A stretch of DNA of 64,000 bases. It comes from Acidobacteriota bacterium. GTDB taxonomy: Bacteria; Acidobacteriota; Blastocatellia; Pyrinomonadales; Pyrinomonadaceae. This document shows, in pieces, positions 8,634 through 17,952 of the stretch. Position 1 is the first letter of the stretch, and each line of letters starts with the position of its first letter. The notes beneath the pieces are model-generated. The model was not told where the DNA came from and did not search any database. It saw only the letters and a program-made list of their open reading frames with translations. A program made the position numbers and the translations under genes. The stretch spans positions 452,586 to 516,585 of the forward strand of contig RFGC01000035.1 of assembly GCA_003697135.1 (NCBI GenBank), given 5' to 3'.

Positions 8634-9152
8634 ATGCTTCACGTTGCGCTTTTTGAACCCGAAATTCCACCGAATACTGGAAACATAGCGCGACTTTGCG
8701 CCGCTACCTTTACTCCTCTTCACATAGTTGGCGTTACAGGCTTCAGAATGGACGATAAAGCTTTGAAGCGTGCTGGGCTTGATTACTGGGATTATGTTAA
8801 AATCTATCGCCATATCGACCTCGAAGAGCTTTACGAATCGCTTCCCAACTCTCGATTTCTTTATTTTTCAACCAAAGGCGAACGAATCTACACCGATTGG
8901 GAATACAAAAACGGCGATTGCTTAGTTTTTGGCCCTGAAACTCGTGGGCTTCCGGAAAATTTACTCCGTGCTAATTGGGATAGATGCCTGAAAATTCCAA
9001 TGCCAAACAGCAATGTTCGCAGTCTCAATCTTGCCACCTCTGTTGCAATCGCTCTTTATGAAGCCTTGCGGCAAGTTGGTTTTCCTTCTGGTTACGATGA
9101 AAAAGCCGCGAAACTTCACCCCGTCGGTGAAATCTCACGGCATCAAGTCTAA
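8634..9152 (+). CDS. trmL: tRNA (cytidine(34)-2'-O)-methyltransferase
   Basis: 172 residues, the normal size for TrmL, a minimal SPOUT methyltransferase that 2'-O-methylates the wobble base of certain leucine tRNAs using S-adenosylmethionine. The SPOUT motifs are clear: PEIPPNTGNIARLCAAT (residues 9-25), LVFGPETRGLP (97-107) and the knot segment IPMPNSNVRSLNLATSVAI (121-139). The protein starts directly at the catalytic domain with no extra RNA-binding domain, as TrmL does. No strong ribosome site precedes the ATG. It stands alone, divergent from the LolA-like gene. Confidence 0.93.
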   Translation: MLHVALFEPEIPPNTGNIARLCAATFTPLHIVGVTGFRMDDKALKRAGLDYWDYVKIYRHIDLEELYESLPNSRFLYFSTKGERIYTDWEYKNGDCLVFGPETRGLPENLLRANWDRCLKIPMPNSNVRSLNLATSVAIALYEALRQVGFPSGYDEKAAKLHPVGEISRHQV

Positions 9153-9295
9153 CCAATCTCAGCTATGATAAACTTTTCCAGACCTTTAAAGAGTTAATCG
9201 ACACACAAAAAGGCCCTGAGCATTTGACTTGCGCTGATGCTTCTCGAGTCATTGAATTTGCTTCTCAGGCAATATCAATTTCCTTCATTAAGTAA
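9131..9295 (+). pseudogene. Possible gene remnant, oxidoreductase-like tail
   Basis: Just after the trmL stop a different frame without a start codon stays open to 9295 and encodes a protein-like stretch (KLFQTFKELIDTQKG, then [18 protein letters not shown]). It is reminiscent of the C-terminal end of Gfo/Idh/MocA-type dehydrogenases. It overlaps both flanking genes. It may be a decayed gene end or chance. Confidence 0.18.
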
Positions 9296-10335
9296 ACATC
9301 TTGGATTGCATTAAGAAGTTCAATGCCTTCTTTCATTGGGCGCTGGAAGGCTTTTCTGCCTGAGATAAGTCCCATTCCACCGGCACGTTTGTTGATAACA
9401 GCAGTGCGAACTGCTGCTGCAAGGTCACCTGCTCCTTTTGACTCGCCACCAGAGTTTATCAAGCCGCATCTGCCCATGTAGCAATTTGCTACCTGATAGC
9501 GAACGAGATCAATTGGGTTATCGGTTGTAAGCTCCGTGTAAACTTTTTCGTGAGTTTTGCCATAGCCTTTGCCCATCGCCATATAACCGCCGTTTCTTTC
9601 AGGAAGTTTCTGCTTGACAATGTCAGCCTGTATCGTCACTCCAAGATGATTTGCCTGCCCTGTCAAATCGGCGGCTGTATGCATATCACCTTCAGCAGTC
9701 TTGAATGCTGAATTACGCAAATAGCACCAAAGAACCGTAGCCATGCCTAATTCATGAGCGTATGCGAAAGCCTCGGCTATTTCGGTTATTTGTCTGGTTG
9801 ATTCAGGCGAACCGAAATAAACAGTTGCCCCAACAGCTACAGCTCCCATGTTCCATGCCTGCTTAACAGTTCCGAATAAAACTTGATCGAACTTATTCGG
9901 ATAAGTTAAAAGCTCATTGTGGTTTATCTTGACTATAAACGGAATCTTATGGGCATATTTCCGAGCAACGGAACCCAAAACTCCAAAAGTTGAAGCAACA
10001 GCATTGCATCCGCCTTCGATTGCCAGCTTGACGATATTTTCAGGATCGAAATACATCGGATTCGGCGCAAAACTAGCACCAGCAGAATGCTCAACCCCTT
10101 GATCAACTGGCAAAATCGAAAGATAACCTGTTCCTCTTAAACGCCCGTTGTCAAAAAGCGTTTGAAGCGAACGAAGCACCGATGGGCTTCTGTCCGATAA
10201 AGCCCAAACCCTATCAACAAAATCACTTCCCGGAAGATGTAAGTTCTCTTTCGGGATTGTCTTTGAAACATGCTTCAATAAACTTTCAGCTTCACTTCCT
10301 AAAAGTTCTTCTACTTTCTCATAAGTCAAACTCAT
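9265..10335 (-). CDS. fbaB: Class I fructose-bisphosphate aldolase, FbaB/DhnA type
   Basis: 356 residues. It interconverts fructose 1,6-bisphosphate with dihydroxyacetone phosphate and glyceraldehyde 3-phosphate in glycolysis and gluconeogenesis through a Schiff-base lysine, unlike the zinc-dependent class II enzyme. The family shows in [10 protein letters not shown] (75-84), [10 protein letters not shown] (134-143) and the segment around Lys241 (QADIVKQKL), the probable Schiff-base lysine; the phosphate-binding end [12 protein letters not shown] is also present. Length matches E. coli FbaB. The ATG at 10335 is used, seven bases after AGGAGA; an in-frame TTG at 10353 lies upstream of that ribosome site. 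Confidence 0.93.
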   Translation of the reverse strand: MSLTYEKVEELLGSEAESLLKHVSKTIPKENLHLPGSDFVDRVWALSDRSPSVLRSLQTLFDNGRLRGTGYLSILPVDQGVEHSAGASFAPNPMYFDPENIVKLAIEGGCNAVASTFGVLGSVARKYAHKIPFIVKINHNELLTYPNKFDQVLFGTVKQAWNMGAVAVGATVYFGSPESTRQITEIAEAFAYAHELGMATVLWCYLRNSAFKTAEGDMHTAADLTGQANHLGVTIQADIVKQKLPERNGGYMAMGKGYGKTHEKVYTELTTDNPIDLVRYQVANCYMGRCGLINSGGESKGAGDLAAAVRTAVINKRAGGMGLISGRKAFQRPMKEGIELLNAIQDVYLMKEIDIA

Positions 10336-10441
10336 AGTTCTTCTCCTATCCAATAGATTTTTTGCAAAAATCTTGAATACTTCTTTGAGAGATGATATAA
10401 GTTAAGTCATAAAATTTAGAACAAAATCTTACTTTGTGCAA

Positions 10442-10469
10442 TTGTCGAAATTCTTTTTTTAAGTAAAAT
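10442..10469 (+). promoter_or_regulatory. Candidate sigma-70 promoter for the DUF3857 pair
   Basis: TTGTCG (10442-10447) and TAAAAT (10464-10469) are separated by 16 bases in an AT-rich region about 40 bases upstream of the first DUF3857 gene, which also has a good GGAGG ribosome site. The match is moderate. Confidence 0.35.
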
Positions 10470-10508
10470 AAGCGGGAGAAAGCTTTAACAGAGTGGAGGC
10501 AATCTACA

Positions 10509-12563
10509 ATGAAAAACAATTCAAAACAGCAAGCCATCGGAAAAATTTTCCTTTTACTCGCTTTTATTTTGTTTTTGGGCTTCGACGCAGCGCAAGCTCA
10601 GAAAGAATGGAAAGAAGTTTCGCGCGAGGAACTTCAAATGAAAACTGGCAAAGTTGATCCCGAAGCCGATGCCGAAGCTATATTCTGGGAAGTCTATATT
10701 GATGACAGCTCAGAAATCGAATTAGAAAGAAGGCACTATGTTCGTGTAAAAATCTTCAACGAGCGTGGACAAGAAAAATATAGCAAAATAGACATTCCTT
10801 TTCGCAAAGGCGTAAAAATCAAAGACCTTGTGGCTCGTGTCATCAAACCAGATGGTTCAATTACCGAGATTACCGAAAAGGATGTTTTTGAACGTGAGAT
10901 AGTAAAAACTAGTGGAACGAAGGTGAAGGCAAAGTCATTTGCCGTTCCGGGCATAGCGCCGGGCGTTATAGTTGAATATCGTTATCGTGAAGTGATACCC
11001 GATGCAAGCGCAATCGGAATGATACTCGAATTTCAAAAAGAAATCCCGGTTCAGTCTCTTGTCTATTACTACAAGCCGTTTTCACAGAAAGAACCCAAGT
11101 ATTATGGTCACAACGTTGAAGGAGTAAAATTTGTTAAAGCCGAAAAAGGTTTCTTTGTGGCAAAAAGAGAGAACGTCCCCGCCTTTAAGGAAGAGCCTTA
11201 CATGCCGCCCGAAGATGTAGTCCGTCCTTGGGTCAAATTGCGAGGACGAACATATTCTCTCCTGGTCAAAACCGCTCTAAGCTTCGGCATAGACCCTTCT
11301 CCTTTCCTTACAAAATACACCGTAAAAGACCCATCAGACCCACAGAAGTATTGGGCAATTTTCTCAGGTGAAAACTCCGTAATCGTCAAATTCATAACCA
11401 AGGAGAGCAAAGAAATAAAGAAAGCCGCTGAAGAAATCACCGCATCTGCCAAAACCGATGATGAAAAGCTAAAGGCTCTATATGAGTTTTGCCAAAGACA
11501 AATAAGAAATCTATCTTTTGAGCCTTCTGAATCAATATCGAAAGAAGAATCTAAAGAAATGTTAAGAGTTGACTCACCAGAGGAAGTTCTGAAGCGTAAA
11601 AAAGGCTCCGGCGCACATATTGACATGCTTTTCGGAGCTATGGCAAGCTCTCTTGGCTATGAAGTCAGAGTGGCATTTACCTCTAATAGAAGCGAGATTT
11701 TCTTTGATCCGGCTGTAAGCGATGAAGATTTGCTACACCCTGCTGCTGTCGCAGTTAAAGTTGGCGAGCAGTGGAAACTTTTCAATCCCGGTGCAAAGTT
11801 TGTGCCTTACGGAATGCTTGTGTGGTATGAAGAAAGTGTTCCCGCCATTTTAGTGGGTGAAAAATCTTATTCGTGGATTAGAACACCTCTAAGCACAATC
11901 GAACAAAATCTCACAAAACGAAAAGGAGATTTTGTTTTGACAGCCGACGGAAATTTAGAAGGCACGGTTCAGATGGAATTTTACGGACAAGAAGCTATTA
12001 TCAGAAGGTTTGATCTCCATGGAGAAACACAAAGCAAACAGGAAGAAGAAATCAGCAATGAAATCAAAGAACAAATAAAAAATGCTGAAGTGTCAGAGAT
12101 TAGAATTGAGAATCTCGATGAAAGTTCCAAACCTTTGGTTTATAAGTTCAAAGTAAAGGTCCCGTCTTATGCCCAGAAGCTAGGAAGACGAATAGTTTTT
12201 CAACCTGGCTTTTTTGAATATGGAAAAACTCCGCTGTTTTCAACTTCTCAAAGAACTCATAGCGTCTATTTCAGATACCCCCACTCAAAACAAGATGAAA
12301 TCACGATCAAGCTTCCAGAAGGTTTTGAACTTGAAAGTGCCTCATCTCCTGGCGAAGTTGCCGATAAAGATCGCGTCGGACTTCTGGACATCAAGATAGC
12401 TATCACAGGTGATAAAAAAACGCTTATCTACAAAAGGAACTATCACTTCGGCGGTGGCGGGAACATTCTATTTCCTGCTGAAGTTTATCCTTACTTGAAG
12501 ATGATCTTTGATGCGTTTCACAAGGCTGATTCGCATCAACTAGTCCTGCTAAGAAAAGAGTAA
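10509..12563 (+). CDS. Exported DUF3857 protein with a degenerate transglutaminase-like domain
   Basis: 684 residues with a Sec signal (hydrophobic 13-26, AQA cleavage near 30), an N-terminal DUF3857 beta-sandwich (about 50-235; RRHYVRVKIFNERGQE, VPGIAPGVIVEYRYRE), a transglutaminase-like core (about 290-440) and a C-terminal beta-rich domain. The core has GSGAH (366-370) where active relatives have GDCKDK, so the nucleophilic cysteine is missing. The triad histidine may be kept (His410), but the aspartate position reads Asn426 (LFNPG). It is therefore probably a structural or binding protein rather than an enzyme. The next gene is a paralogue with an intact triad, 13 bases downstream and surely co-transcribed. 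Confidence 0.85.
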   Translation: MKNNSKQQAIGKIFLLLAFILFLGFDAAQAQKEWKEVSREELQMKTGKVDPEADAEAIFWEVYIDDSSEIELERRHYVRVKIFNERGQEKYSKIDIPFRKGVKIKDLVARVIKPDGSITEITEKDVFEREIVKTSGTKVKAKSFAVPGIAPGVIVEYRYREVIPDASAIGMILEFQKEIPVQSLVYYYKPFSQKEPKYYGHNVEGVKFVKAEKGFFVAKRENVPAFKEEPYMPPEDVVRPWVKLRGRTYSLLVKTALSFGIDPSPFLTKYTVKDPSDPQKYWAIFSGENSVIVKFITKESKEIKKAAEEITASAKTDDEKLKALYEFCQRQIRNLSFEPSESISKEESKEMLRVDSPEEVLKRKKGSGAHIDMLFGAMASSLGYEVRVAFTSNRSEIFFDPAVSDEDLLHPAAVAVKVGEQWKLFNPGAKFVPYGMLVWYEESVPAILVGEKSYSWIRTPLSTIEQNLTKRKGDFVLTADGNLEGTVQMEFYGQEAIIRRFDLHGETQSKQEEEISNEIKEQIKNAEVSEIRIENLDESSKPLVYKFKVKVPSYAQKLGRRIVFQPGFFEYGKTPLFSTSQRTHSVYFRYPHSKQDEITIKLPEGFELESASSPGEVADKDRVGLLDIKIAITGDKKTLIYKRNYHFGGGGNILFPAEVYPYLKMIFDAFHKADSHQLVLLRKE

Positions 12564-12576
12564 GGAGGAAACCGAA

Positions 12577-14535
12577 ATGCTCAGAGCATCTTTAGTTTTC
12601 TTTGCACTTTTGTCACTCAGCGCAACCAATTTGGCCCAAAGCAAAGTGCCAAGCTGGTTGCAACAAGCACTCTCTCTCAATGTGCCAAGCTATGATAAGT
12701 CTGTTCCTGCAGTAGCTTTGCACGACGAAAGACAGGTAACTCTTCAACCTGATGGCAAATTGATTGTAACTGATTACTATGCTGTCAAAATACTAAACAA
12801 AGATGGCAAAAGAAGCGCCATTCTTAAGGCATTCTACTTATCCAGTGCCACAAAGGTTAAAGAAATAAACGCGTGGCTGGTAAAATCCGATGGCTCAGTA
12901 ACAAAATACGACAAAAAGGATGTCATTGATATAATTTCCGATCCAGACGATGTTTACAATGAAGGGCGAGTCAAAGTGATAGATGCCTCTGATTCAGCCG
13001 GTATCGGAGATGTTTTCGGCTATACTGTTACAACCGAGGAAGTTCCTCTTTTTTATCAAGATGTGTGGATGTTTCAAGATAGGCTACCGACTCTTTTTTC
13101 CAGTTACTCTCTAACTCTGCCAAAAGGTTGGAAAGCAATAAGCTTGACTTTTAACTATCCTTCGCAAATCGAACCTAAAGTGAATGGAACAGTTTACACT
13201 TGGCAACTCAGGAATCTACCACCAATTCCGCCTGAACCCTCCAGTCCTTCAATCAGAAACCTCGCACCTAAAATAGCTGTAAACTACATGCCTGACGATG
13301 GCTCTCAAGCTGTAAACAAAGCTTTCGCGGACTGGATTGATGTTTCTCGCTGGGCAACCTCGATCTTTGAACCGCAACTCATCGTTGATGATGCAATCGC
13401 TTCAAAAGCAAAAGAACTTACCGCTAATGCTCAAACTGAGTTTGAAAAGATCAAGGCTATAGCTAAATATGTCCAAAATCTTCAGTATATCTCGATTGAT
13501 ATAGGCGTTGCATACGGTAATGGCTATAAGCCTCGACCCTCGAATTTGGTATTAGCGCGCGGATATGGTGACTGTAAAGATAAATCTAATCTGATGAGAG
13601 CGTTGCTAAAGGCGATTAAAATTGATGCCTATCCGGTGGTGATATATTCAGGCGATCCAACTTTGGTGCGAAAAGAATGGGCTTCGCCGATGGTTTTCAA
13701 TCATTGCATCATCGCAATTAAAGTAGGTGACGAAACCAAAGCCGAAACAATCATTGAACACCCAAAATTAGGAAGACTTTTGCTTTTCGATCCAACCGAT
13801 CCACACACAATTTTGGGAGACCTCCCTGATTACTTGCAAGGTGGATATGCACTGATAATAGCAGGTAGTGACGGCGATCTGACAAAAATGCCCGTAACTT
13901 CGCTAGAGAGTAATTTGCTAGAAAGAAACATCGAAGTTACTCTTCTGCCCGACGGAACTCTCAAAGGCAAAATAATCGAGAAAGCAAAGGGACAAGTTTC
14001 TGCCTCTTTCAGACGCGAGTATAAAGAAAATTCTCCGCAAGCTTACAAGAAAATCATAGAAGGCTGGCTGACGCAAGGAACCTCAGGTGTAACTTTGGAA
14101 AATCTCAAAATCCAAGACAACGAGACCGTCTTCCAAATAGAAGTTGATTTCGTAATCAATGGCTATGCACAATCAATGCTCGATAGGCTACTAGTTTTCA
14201 AACCACTAATCGTGGGACGCAAAGGTAAAACTCCTTTGACAGCAACTGAACGCAAAACCCCTCTAGAAATAAACCAAGTCGCAATAGATGAGACTATTAT
14301 TTACGAATTACCAAATGGTTTTGCTATCGAAGAACTTCCTGAGCCTTTGAATTTAGAATCTCACTTCGGCAAATACTCAATTAAGCTTGAACCAAAAGAA
14401 AACAAGCTGTTTTTGAGGAAAAGCGTAAGAACCAACTGGGCGGTGTTCCCAGCAAATGAATATGGGAAAGTAAAAGATTTTTTCTCAAAAATTGCTAACG
14501 CTGAAGAGTCTCCTGTTATTTTGGCAAGAAAATAA
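12577..14535 (+). CDS. Exported DUF3857/transglutaminase-like protein, catalytic triad intact
   Basis: 652 residues: signal peptide (1-20, LAQS), DUF3857 domain (about 45-235; YYAVKILNKDGKRSA), transglutaminase-like core (about 275-415) and a C-terminal beta domain with DUF3858-like strands. The core shows Cys333 in RGYGDCKDKS, His376 in FNHCIIAI and Asp405 in LLFDPTDPH, the cysteine-histidine-aspartate triad of the superfamily. AAGGAGG sits seven bases before the ATG. The substrate is unknown; periplasmic members are thought to act on peptides or to cross-link. It follows a paralogue that has lost the same residues, so the two may form an active/inactive pair. Confidence 0.88.
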   Translation: MLRASLVFFALLSLSATNLAQSKVPSWLQQALSLNVPSYDKSVPAVALHDERQVTLQPDGKLIVTDYYAVKILNKDGKRSAILKAFYLSSATKVKEINAWLVKSDGSVTKYDKKDVIDIISDPDDVYNEGRVKVIDASDSAGIGDVFGYTVTTEEVPLFYQDVWMFQDRLPTLFSSYSLTLPKGWKAISLTFNYPSQIEPKVNGTVYTWQLRNLPPIPPEPSSPSIRNLAPKIAVNYMPDDGSQAVNKAFADWIDVSRWATSIFEPQLIVDDAIASKAKELTANAQTEFEKIKAIAKYVQNLQYISIDIGVAYGNGYKPRPSNLVLARGYGDCKDKSNLMRALLKAIKIDAYPVVIYSGDPTLVRKEWASPMVFNHCIIAIKVGDETKAETIIEHPKLGRLLLFDPTDPHTILGDLPDYLQGGYALIIAGSDGDLTKMPVTSLESNLLERNIEVTLLPDGTLKGKIIEKAKGQVSASFRREYKENSPQAYKKIIEGWLTQGTSGVTLENLKIQDNETVFQIEVDFVINGYAQSMLDRLLVFKPLIVGRKGKTPLTATERKTPLEINQVAIDETIIYELPNGFAIEELPEPLNLESHFGKYSIKLEPKENKLFLRKSVRTNWAVFPANEYGKVKDFFSKIANAEESPVILARK

Positions 14536-14584
14536 ACGATAAATGCCTCCTCTCGATTTAACTTGCCAAAGCCTCAAAAAACTA

Positions 14585-14626
14585 AAGGCGAGCTTTGAGT
14601 AGCGTAACTAATCTATGGCTCGCCTT
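14585..14626 (-). terminator. Candidate terminator after tRNA-Lys
   Basis: A nine-base inverted repeat (AAGGCGAGC / GCTCGCCTT) with a 24-base loop is followed on the minus strand by a T-rich stretch (TTTAGTTTTTTG). It lies just downstream of the tRNA and between converging transcripts. Confidence 0.4.
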
Positions 14627-14636
14627 AAAATTTGGA

Positions 14637-14712
<76 letters not shown>

Positions 14713-14802
14713 ACCTGTTGACAAACCTTAACCGAAATTATGATTTTAGCTTTTCAGTGCTGATTTTGCAAATCCAAATCGCTCGTGTTGTATAAAAATA
14801 CT

Positions 14803-15777
14803 TCAAATCTCCGCTGCGACGCCCTTAGCAAAACGACTTCTTTTCCACCACTCGACCGTCAATCTTAATCCTTCTTCCAAACCGACAATCTTTTGATAAC
14901 CGATAAGTTCCCTAGCAAGCGTATTATCAGCTTGAGAATGCTTAACGTCGCCTTTTCTTTCGGGAAGATACTCTGGTTTCACATTTTCCTTGCCCGTTAT
15001 CTTCTTGAGTATCTCAAGCAATTGATTAACACTAACCCTTTCGCCATTTGCCGCATTCATTACCATTCCAATTCCCTTTGTTGTTTGCGCCGCTTTTATG
15101 TTCGCATCAACAACGTTTGCAACGTATGTAAAATCCCTAGTTTGTTCGCCGTCACCATAGATAACAGGCGTTTTTCCTTTCATCAGAGCATCAATGAATA
15201 TCGAAATAACGCCTGAATACATTGAAGCAGGATTTTGTCTTGGTCCGAACACATTGAAATAACGTAGGCAAATGGTTTCTAGTCCATATACTTGCCAAAA
15301 GACCTGACAGTAGTATTCCCCGACTAATTTCGCTACCGCATAAGGCGACAAAGGTTCAGGACGCATCGTTTCAATCTTCGGCAATGTTGGCTGATTTCCG
15401 TAAGCTGAACTTGAAGCGGCGTAAATAACGCGTCTCACCCCACATTCTTTTGCCTTTAAGAGCAAATTAAAAGTCCCGTTAACACAAGCCTCATGGGTTT
15501 CTTTTGGATTCTCGACTGATCTCGGAACACTCGGAAGTGCCGCTTGATGAAAGACTATCTCCACACCTTCAAGAGCCTTCTTCAAAGCTTTATCATCGTT
15601 TATATCACCCTCAATAAAATCAAAGTCTCCTTTAATTTCCTCTAGATTTTCGCGAAAACCAGTTACGAAATTGTCAATGATCTTAACCTTTGCACCCTGT
15701 TTGATTAGCTCTTCTGCAAGGTTAGAACCTATGAATCCTGCTCCGCCAGTGACTAAAACTTTCGTGGTTAGAGCCAT
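14803..15777 (-). CDS. NAD-dependent nucleotide-sugar epimerase (extended SDR)
   Basis: 324 residues, extended short-chain dehydrogenase fold. The N-terminal nucleotide-binding motif GGAGFIGSNL (11-20), the SSSAYG segment (122-127) and the catalytic Tyr146-x3-Lys150 (YAVAK) are all present, followed by the substrate-binding RYFNVFGPRQNP. This is the pattern of UDP-glucose or UDP-glucuronate/UDP-GlcNAc 4-epimerases of the WbpP/GalE group. It lies 11 bases downstream of UDP-glucose dehydrogenase, so a UDP-glucuronate 4-epimerase feeding surface polysaccharide is an attractive reading, but substrate cannot be fixed from sequence. Confidence 0.87.
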   Translation of the reverse strand: MALTTKVLVTGGAGFIGSNLAEELIKQGAKVKIIDNFVTGFRENLEEIKGDFDFIEGDINDDKALKKALEGVEIVFHQAALPSVPRSVENPKETHEACVNGTFNLLLKAKECGVRRVIYAASSSAYGNQPTLPKIETMRPEPLSPYAVAKLVGEYYCQVFWQVYGLETICLRYFNVFGPRQNPASMYSGVISIFIDALMKGKTPVIYGDGEQTRDFTYVANVVDANIKAAQTTKGIGMVMNAANGERVSVNQLLEILKKITGKENVKPEYLPERKGDVKHSQADNTLARELIGYQKIVGLEEGLRLTVEWWKRSRFAKGVAAEI

Positions 15778-15788
15778 AAAAGAGAATT

Positions 15789-17087
15789 CTACCTGCCCAC
15801 TCCGACGTATTCAAACCCCATTGCTTTCATATCAGCAGGCTCATAGATATTTCTCAAATCCACTATTTTCGGTGCTCGCAAAAGACTTTTTACTTTCTGC
15901 ATATCGAGAGCACGAAACTGATTCCATTCCGTAATAATTACTAGAGCGTCTGCGTCTTTGATAGCATCGTATTCATCCTTGGCATAAGTGACGCAAGAAA
16001 GATGCTTCTTAGCTTCCTCCATCGCCACCGGATCAAAAGCCTTTATTTTTGCACCGCGTTTTTGTAGTTCATTGATTATGTATATCGAGGGAGCCTCCCT
16101 CATATCATCAGTTTCAGGCTTGAAAGATAATCCCAAAACAGCTATTGTCTTTCCTTTCAAATCTCCAACTAGTTTTTCGATCTTAGGTATCATCAACTCC
16201 CGCTGTCTCTGATTTGCTTTTATAACAGCATCAACAATTAAGGTTTCTACTCCGTAAAGATCACCCACTTTTGTAAAGGCTAGAGTATCCTTAGGAAAAC
16301 AAGAACCACCAAAACCAGGTCCAGGATGCAAGAACTTGCGTCCAATTCGATTGTCCATGCCGATTCCTTTAGCAACATCATGGACATCGCATCCGATAGC
16401 ATCGCACAAATTTGCGACTTCGTTTATGAAGGTAATTTTCGTTGCTAGAAAAGCATTAGCGGCATATTTAATCAATTCTGCGGCTTCTAGTGAGGTAATC
16501 ACAAAAGGAGTTTCAATTAAATAAAGAGGTCTATAAAGGTCTTTCATTATCGCAATTGCCTCTGGATCGCTACTACCGATCACAACGCGATCGGGTCGCA
16601 TAAAGTCATTGATAGCCGCGCCCTCACGCAAAAACTCAGGATTTGAAACCACTCCAAACTTAGTTTTCACCTTTTGATGCTTCGTGACAAACTCTCTGAG
16701 CCATCTTCCCGTGCCAACTGGGACTGTTGATTTTGTCACCAAAACCTTGTAGCCATTCATGGCTTCTGCAACATCCTTCGCCGCCTTCTCATAATAACTC
16801 ATGTCAGGTGTCCCATCTTCTTTTGGCGGAGTGCCTACAGCGAAAAATATCACTAAAGCCTGTTCAACAGCAGACTTAAGGTCTGTAGTGAAGTGAAGCC
16901 TTCCGCTTTTTTGATTTTTTTCAACAAGCACGTCTAAACCAGGTTCGTATATGGGAATTATTCCTTTTTTTAACTTTTCAATCTTCTCTTCATCAACATC
17001 AACGCATGTTACTTCAACACCGAACTCCGCAAAACAAGCACCTGTGACTAATCCAACATATCCTGTTCCGATAATAGCTATGTGCAT
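15789..17087 (-). CDS. ugd: UDP-glucose 6-dehydrogenase
   Basis: 432 residues, the usual length. It oxidises UDP-glucose twice with NAD to UDP-glucuronate. The N-terminal Rossmann motif IGTGYVGLVTG (6-16), the conserved VGTPP (84-88), the NPEFLREGAA segment (149-158) and the catalytic Cys263 in GPGFGGSCFPKD are all seen, with the C-terminal domain beginning VLGLSFKPETDDMREAPS. The start is ATGCACATAGC, which puts the Rossmann strand at the very N-terminus. It forms a two-gene unit with the epimerase that follows; a hairpin terminator separates it from the FecR-like genes upstream. Confidence 0.93.
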   Translation of the reverse strand: MHIAIIGTGYVGLVTGACFAEFGVEVTCVDVDEEKIEKLKKGIIPIYEPGLDVLVEKNQKSGRLHFTTDLKSAVEQALVIFFAVGTPPKEDGTPDMSYYEKAAKDVAEAMNGYKVLVTKSTVPVGTGRWLREFVTKHQKVKTKFGVVSNPEFLREGAAINDFMRPDRVVIGSSDPEAIAIMKDLYRPLYLIETPFVITSLEAAELIKYAANAFLATKITFINEVANLCDAIGCDVHDVAKGIGMDNRIGRKFLHPGPGFGGSCFPKDTLAFTKVGDLYGVETLIVDAVIKANQRQRELMIPKIEKLVGDLKGKTIAVLGLSFKPETDDMREAPSIYIINELQKRGAKIKAFDPVAMEEAKKHLSCVTYAKDEYDAIKDADALVIITEWNQFRALDMQKVKSLLRAPKIVDLRNIYEPADMKAMGFEYVGVGR

Positions 17088-17149
17088 AAAAACCTCTCAA
17101 AAATTCTGTTTCTTTTTGATTGTCCAATAATTCACAAGCCTAAACAAAC

Positions 17150-17180
17150 TGAAACGGGCTATAGTTTATAGCCCGTTTCA
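17150..17180 (-). terminator. Rho-independent-type terminator after the FecR-like pair
   Basis: A perfect 14-base inverted repeat (TGAAACGGGCTATA / TATAGCCCGTTTCA) with a three-base loop lies 28 bases past the stop of the second FecR-like gene. On the minus strand it is followed by AGTTTGTTTAG, T-rich but not a pure T run. Confidence 0.6.
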
Positions 17181-17207
17181 CACTCAGAGAAAAATATTTA
17201 TCGAATC

Positions 17208-17924
17208 CTACCTGGTCGGACTAACTACGGTAGTTCCGCCGCTTGGGGTTACATCAGTTCCTTGAGTTCCTAGGATTATACCGGTAATAACAGCACCAGC
17301 AATACCTATCAGCAATGCTGTCAAAGCACCACTACCAATGCCAGTTACTGGGGTAGGGATAGTTCCTCCTGGACGGAAACAAGGTTTGCAGTCCGGGTTT
17401 TGCATATTTCCTGCTACAGCTTCCATTCCGGCCGCAACTTGTTTATCGGTAGTTCCTGTTCTCATAGTCACAAGACCGGTGATTGTATCCACATGAGTAT
17501 GTGAGCACTCAACTTCAACTACAAAGTTGTTGGCTTGCCCAGAGTCAGCAATTACAGTTGCGTCCTTTGTGGTGAAAGTAGTAGCAATTCCAGCAGCGTT
17601 ATAAACAGTAACTTTTCCAGAGTTTACTATGCCGACCAGTGTTGATTCAGTGAAACGAAGTGTTAAGGAAGTTTCAGGAGCAAGCTCTATTTTTCCTACT
17701 TTGTTTATAGTAATGACAGCTGTTGCTCCCGCACCAGTTTCAATTGAACTTCCGGAAACGATGGTGCTTCCAGAAACTACAAGTTGACCATTGACGGTAA
17801 CATTCCCTGTTGCGGTTATGATACCTGTAACGTCCAGTGGCATCGCAAAAGCCACCATCGAGAAGGCACTCCAAACAGCAAAAACCGTTAAAATAGCAGT
17901 GAACCTATAAATTTTCTTCAGCAT
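17208..17924 (-). CDS. Exported FecR-domain-like protein with C-terminal SPTR tail (second of pair)
   Basis: 238 residues from ATG 17924 (an ATG at 17936 directly abuts AGGAGG and is less likely). A signal peptide (hydrophobic residues about 8-25, VAFAMPLD) is followed by a FecR-like beta domain (about 30-160) with NKVGKIELAPETSLTLRF and a Cys-containing strand VEVECSHTHVD. Near the end come CKPCF, a hydrophobic segment (LTALLIGIAGAVITGIILG) and the tail GGTTVVSPTR. FecR beta domains in exported proteins are generally of unknown ligand. The upstream neighbour is a paralogue with the same order of parts and the same tail. Function unknown. Confidence 0.72.
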   Translation of the reverse strand: MLKKIYRFTAILTVFAVWSAFSMVAFAMPLDVTGIITATGNVTVNGQLVVSGSTIVSGSSIETGAGATAVITINKVGKIELAPETSLTLRFTESTLVGIVNSGKVTVYNAAGIATTFTTKDATVIADSGQANNFVVEVECSHTHVDTITGLVTMRTGTTDKQVAAGMEAVAGNMQNPDCKPCFRPGGTIPTPVTGIGSGALTALLIGIAGAVITGIILGTQGTDVTPSGGTTVVSPTR

Positions 17925-17952
17925 TTCCTTTCTCATCCTCCTATATCTCGAA

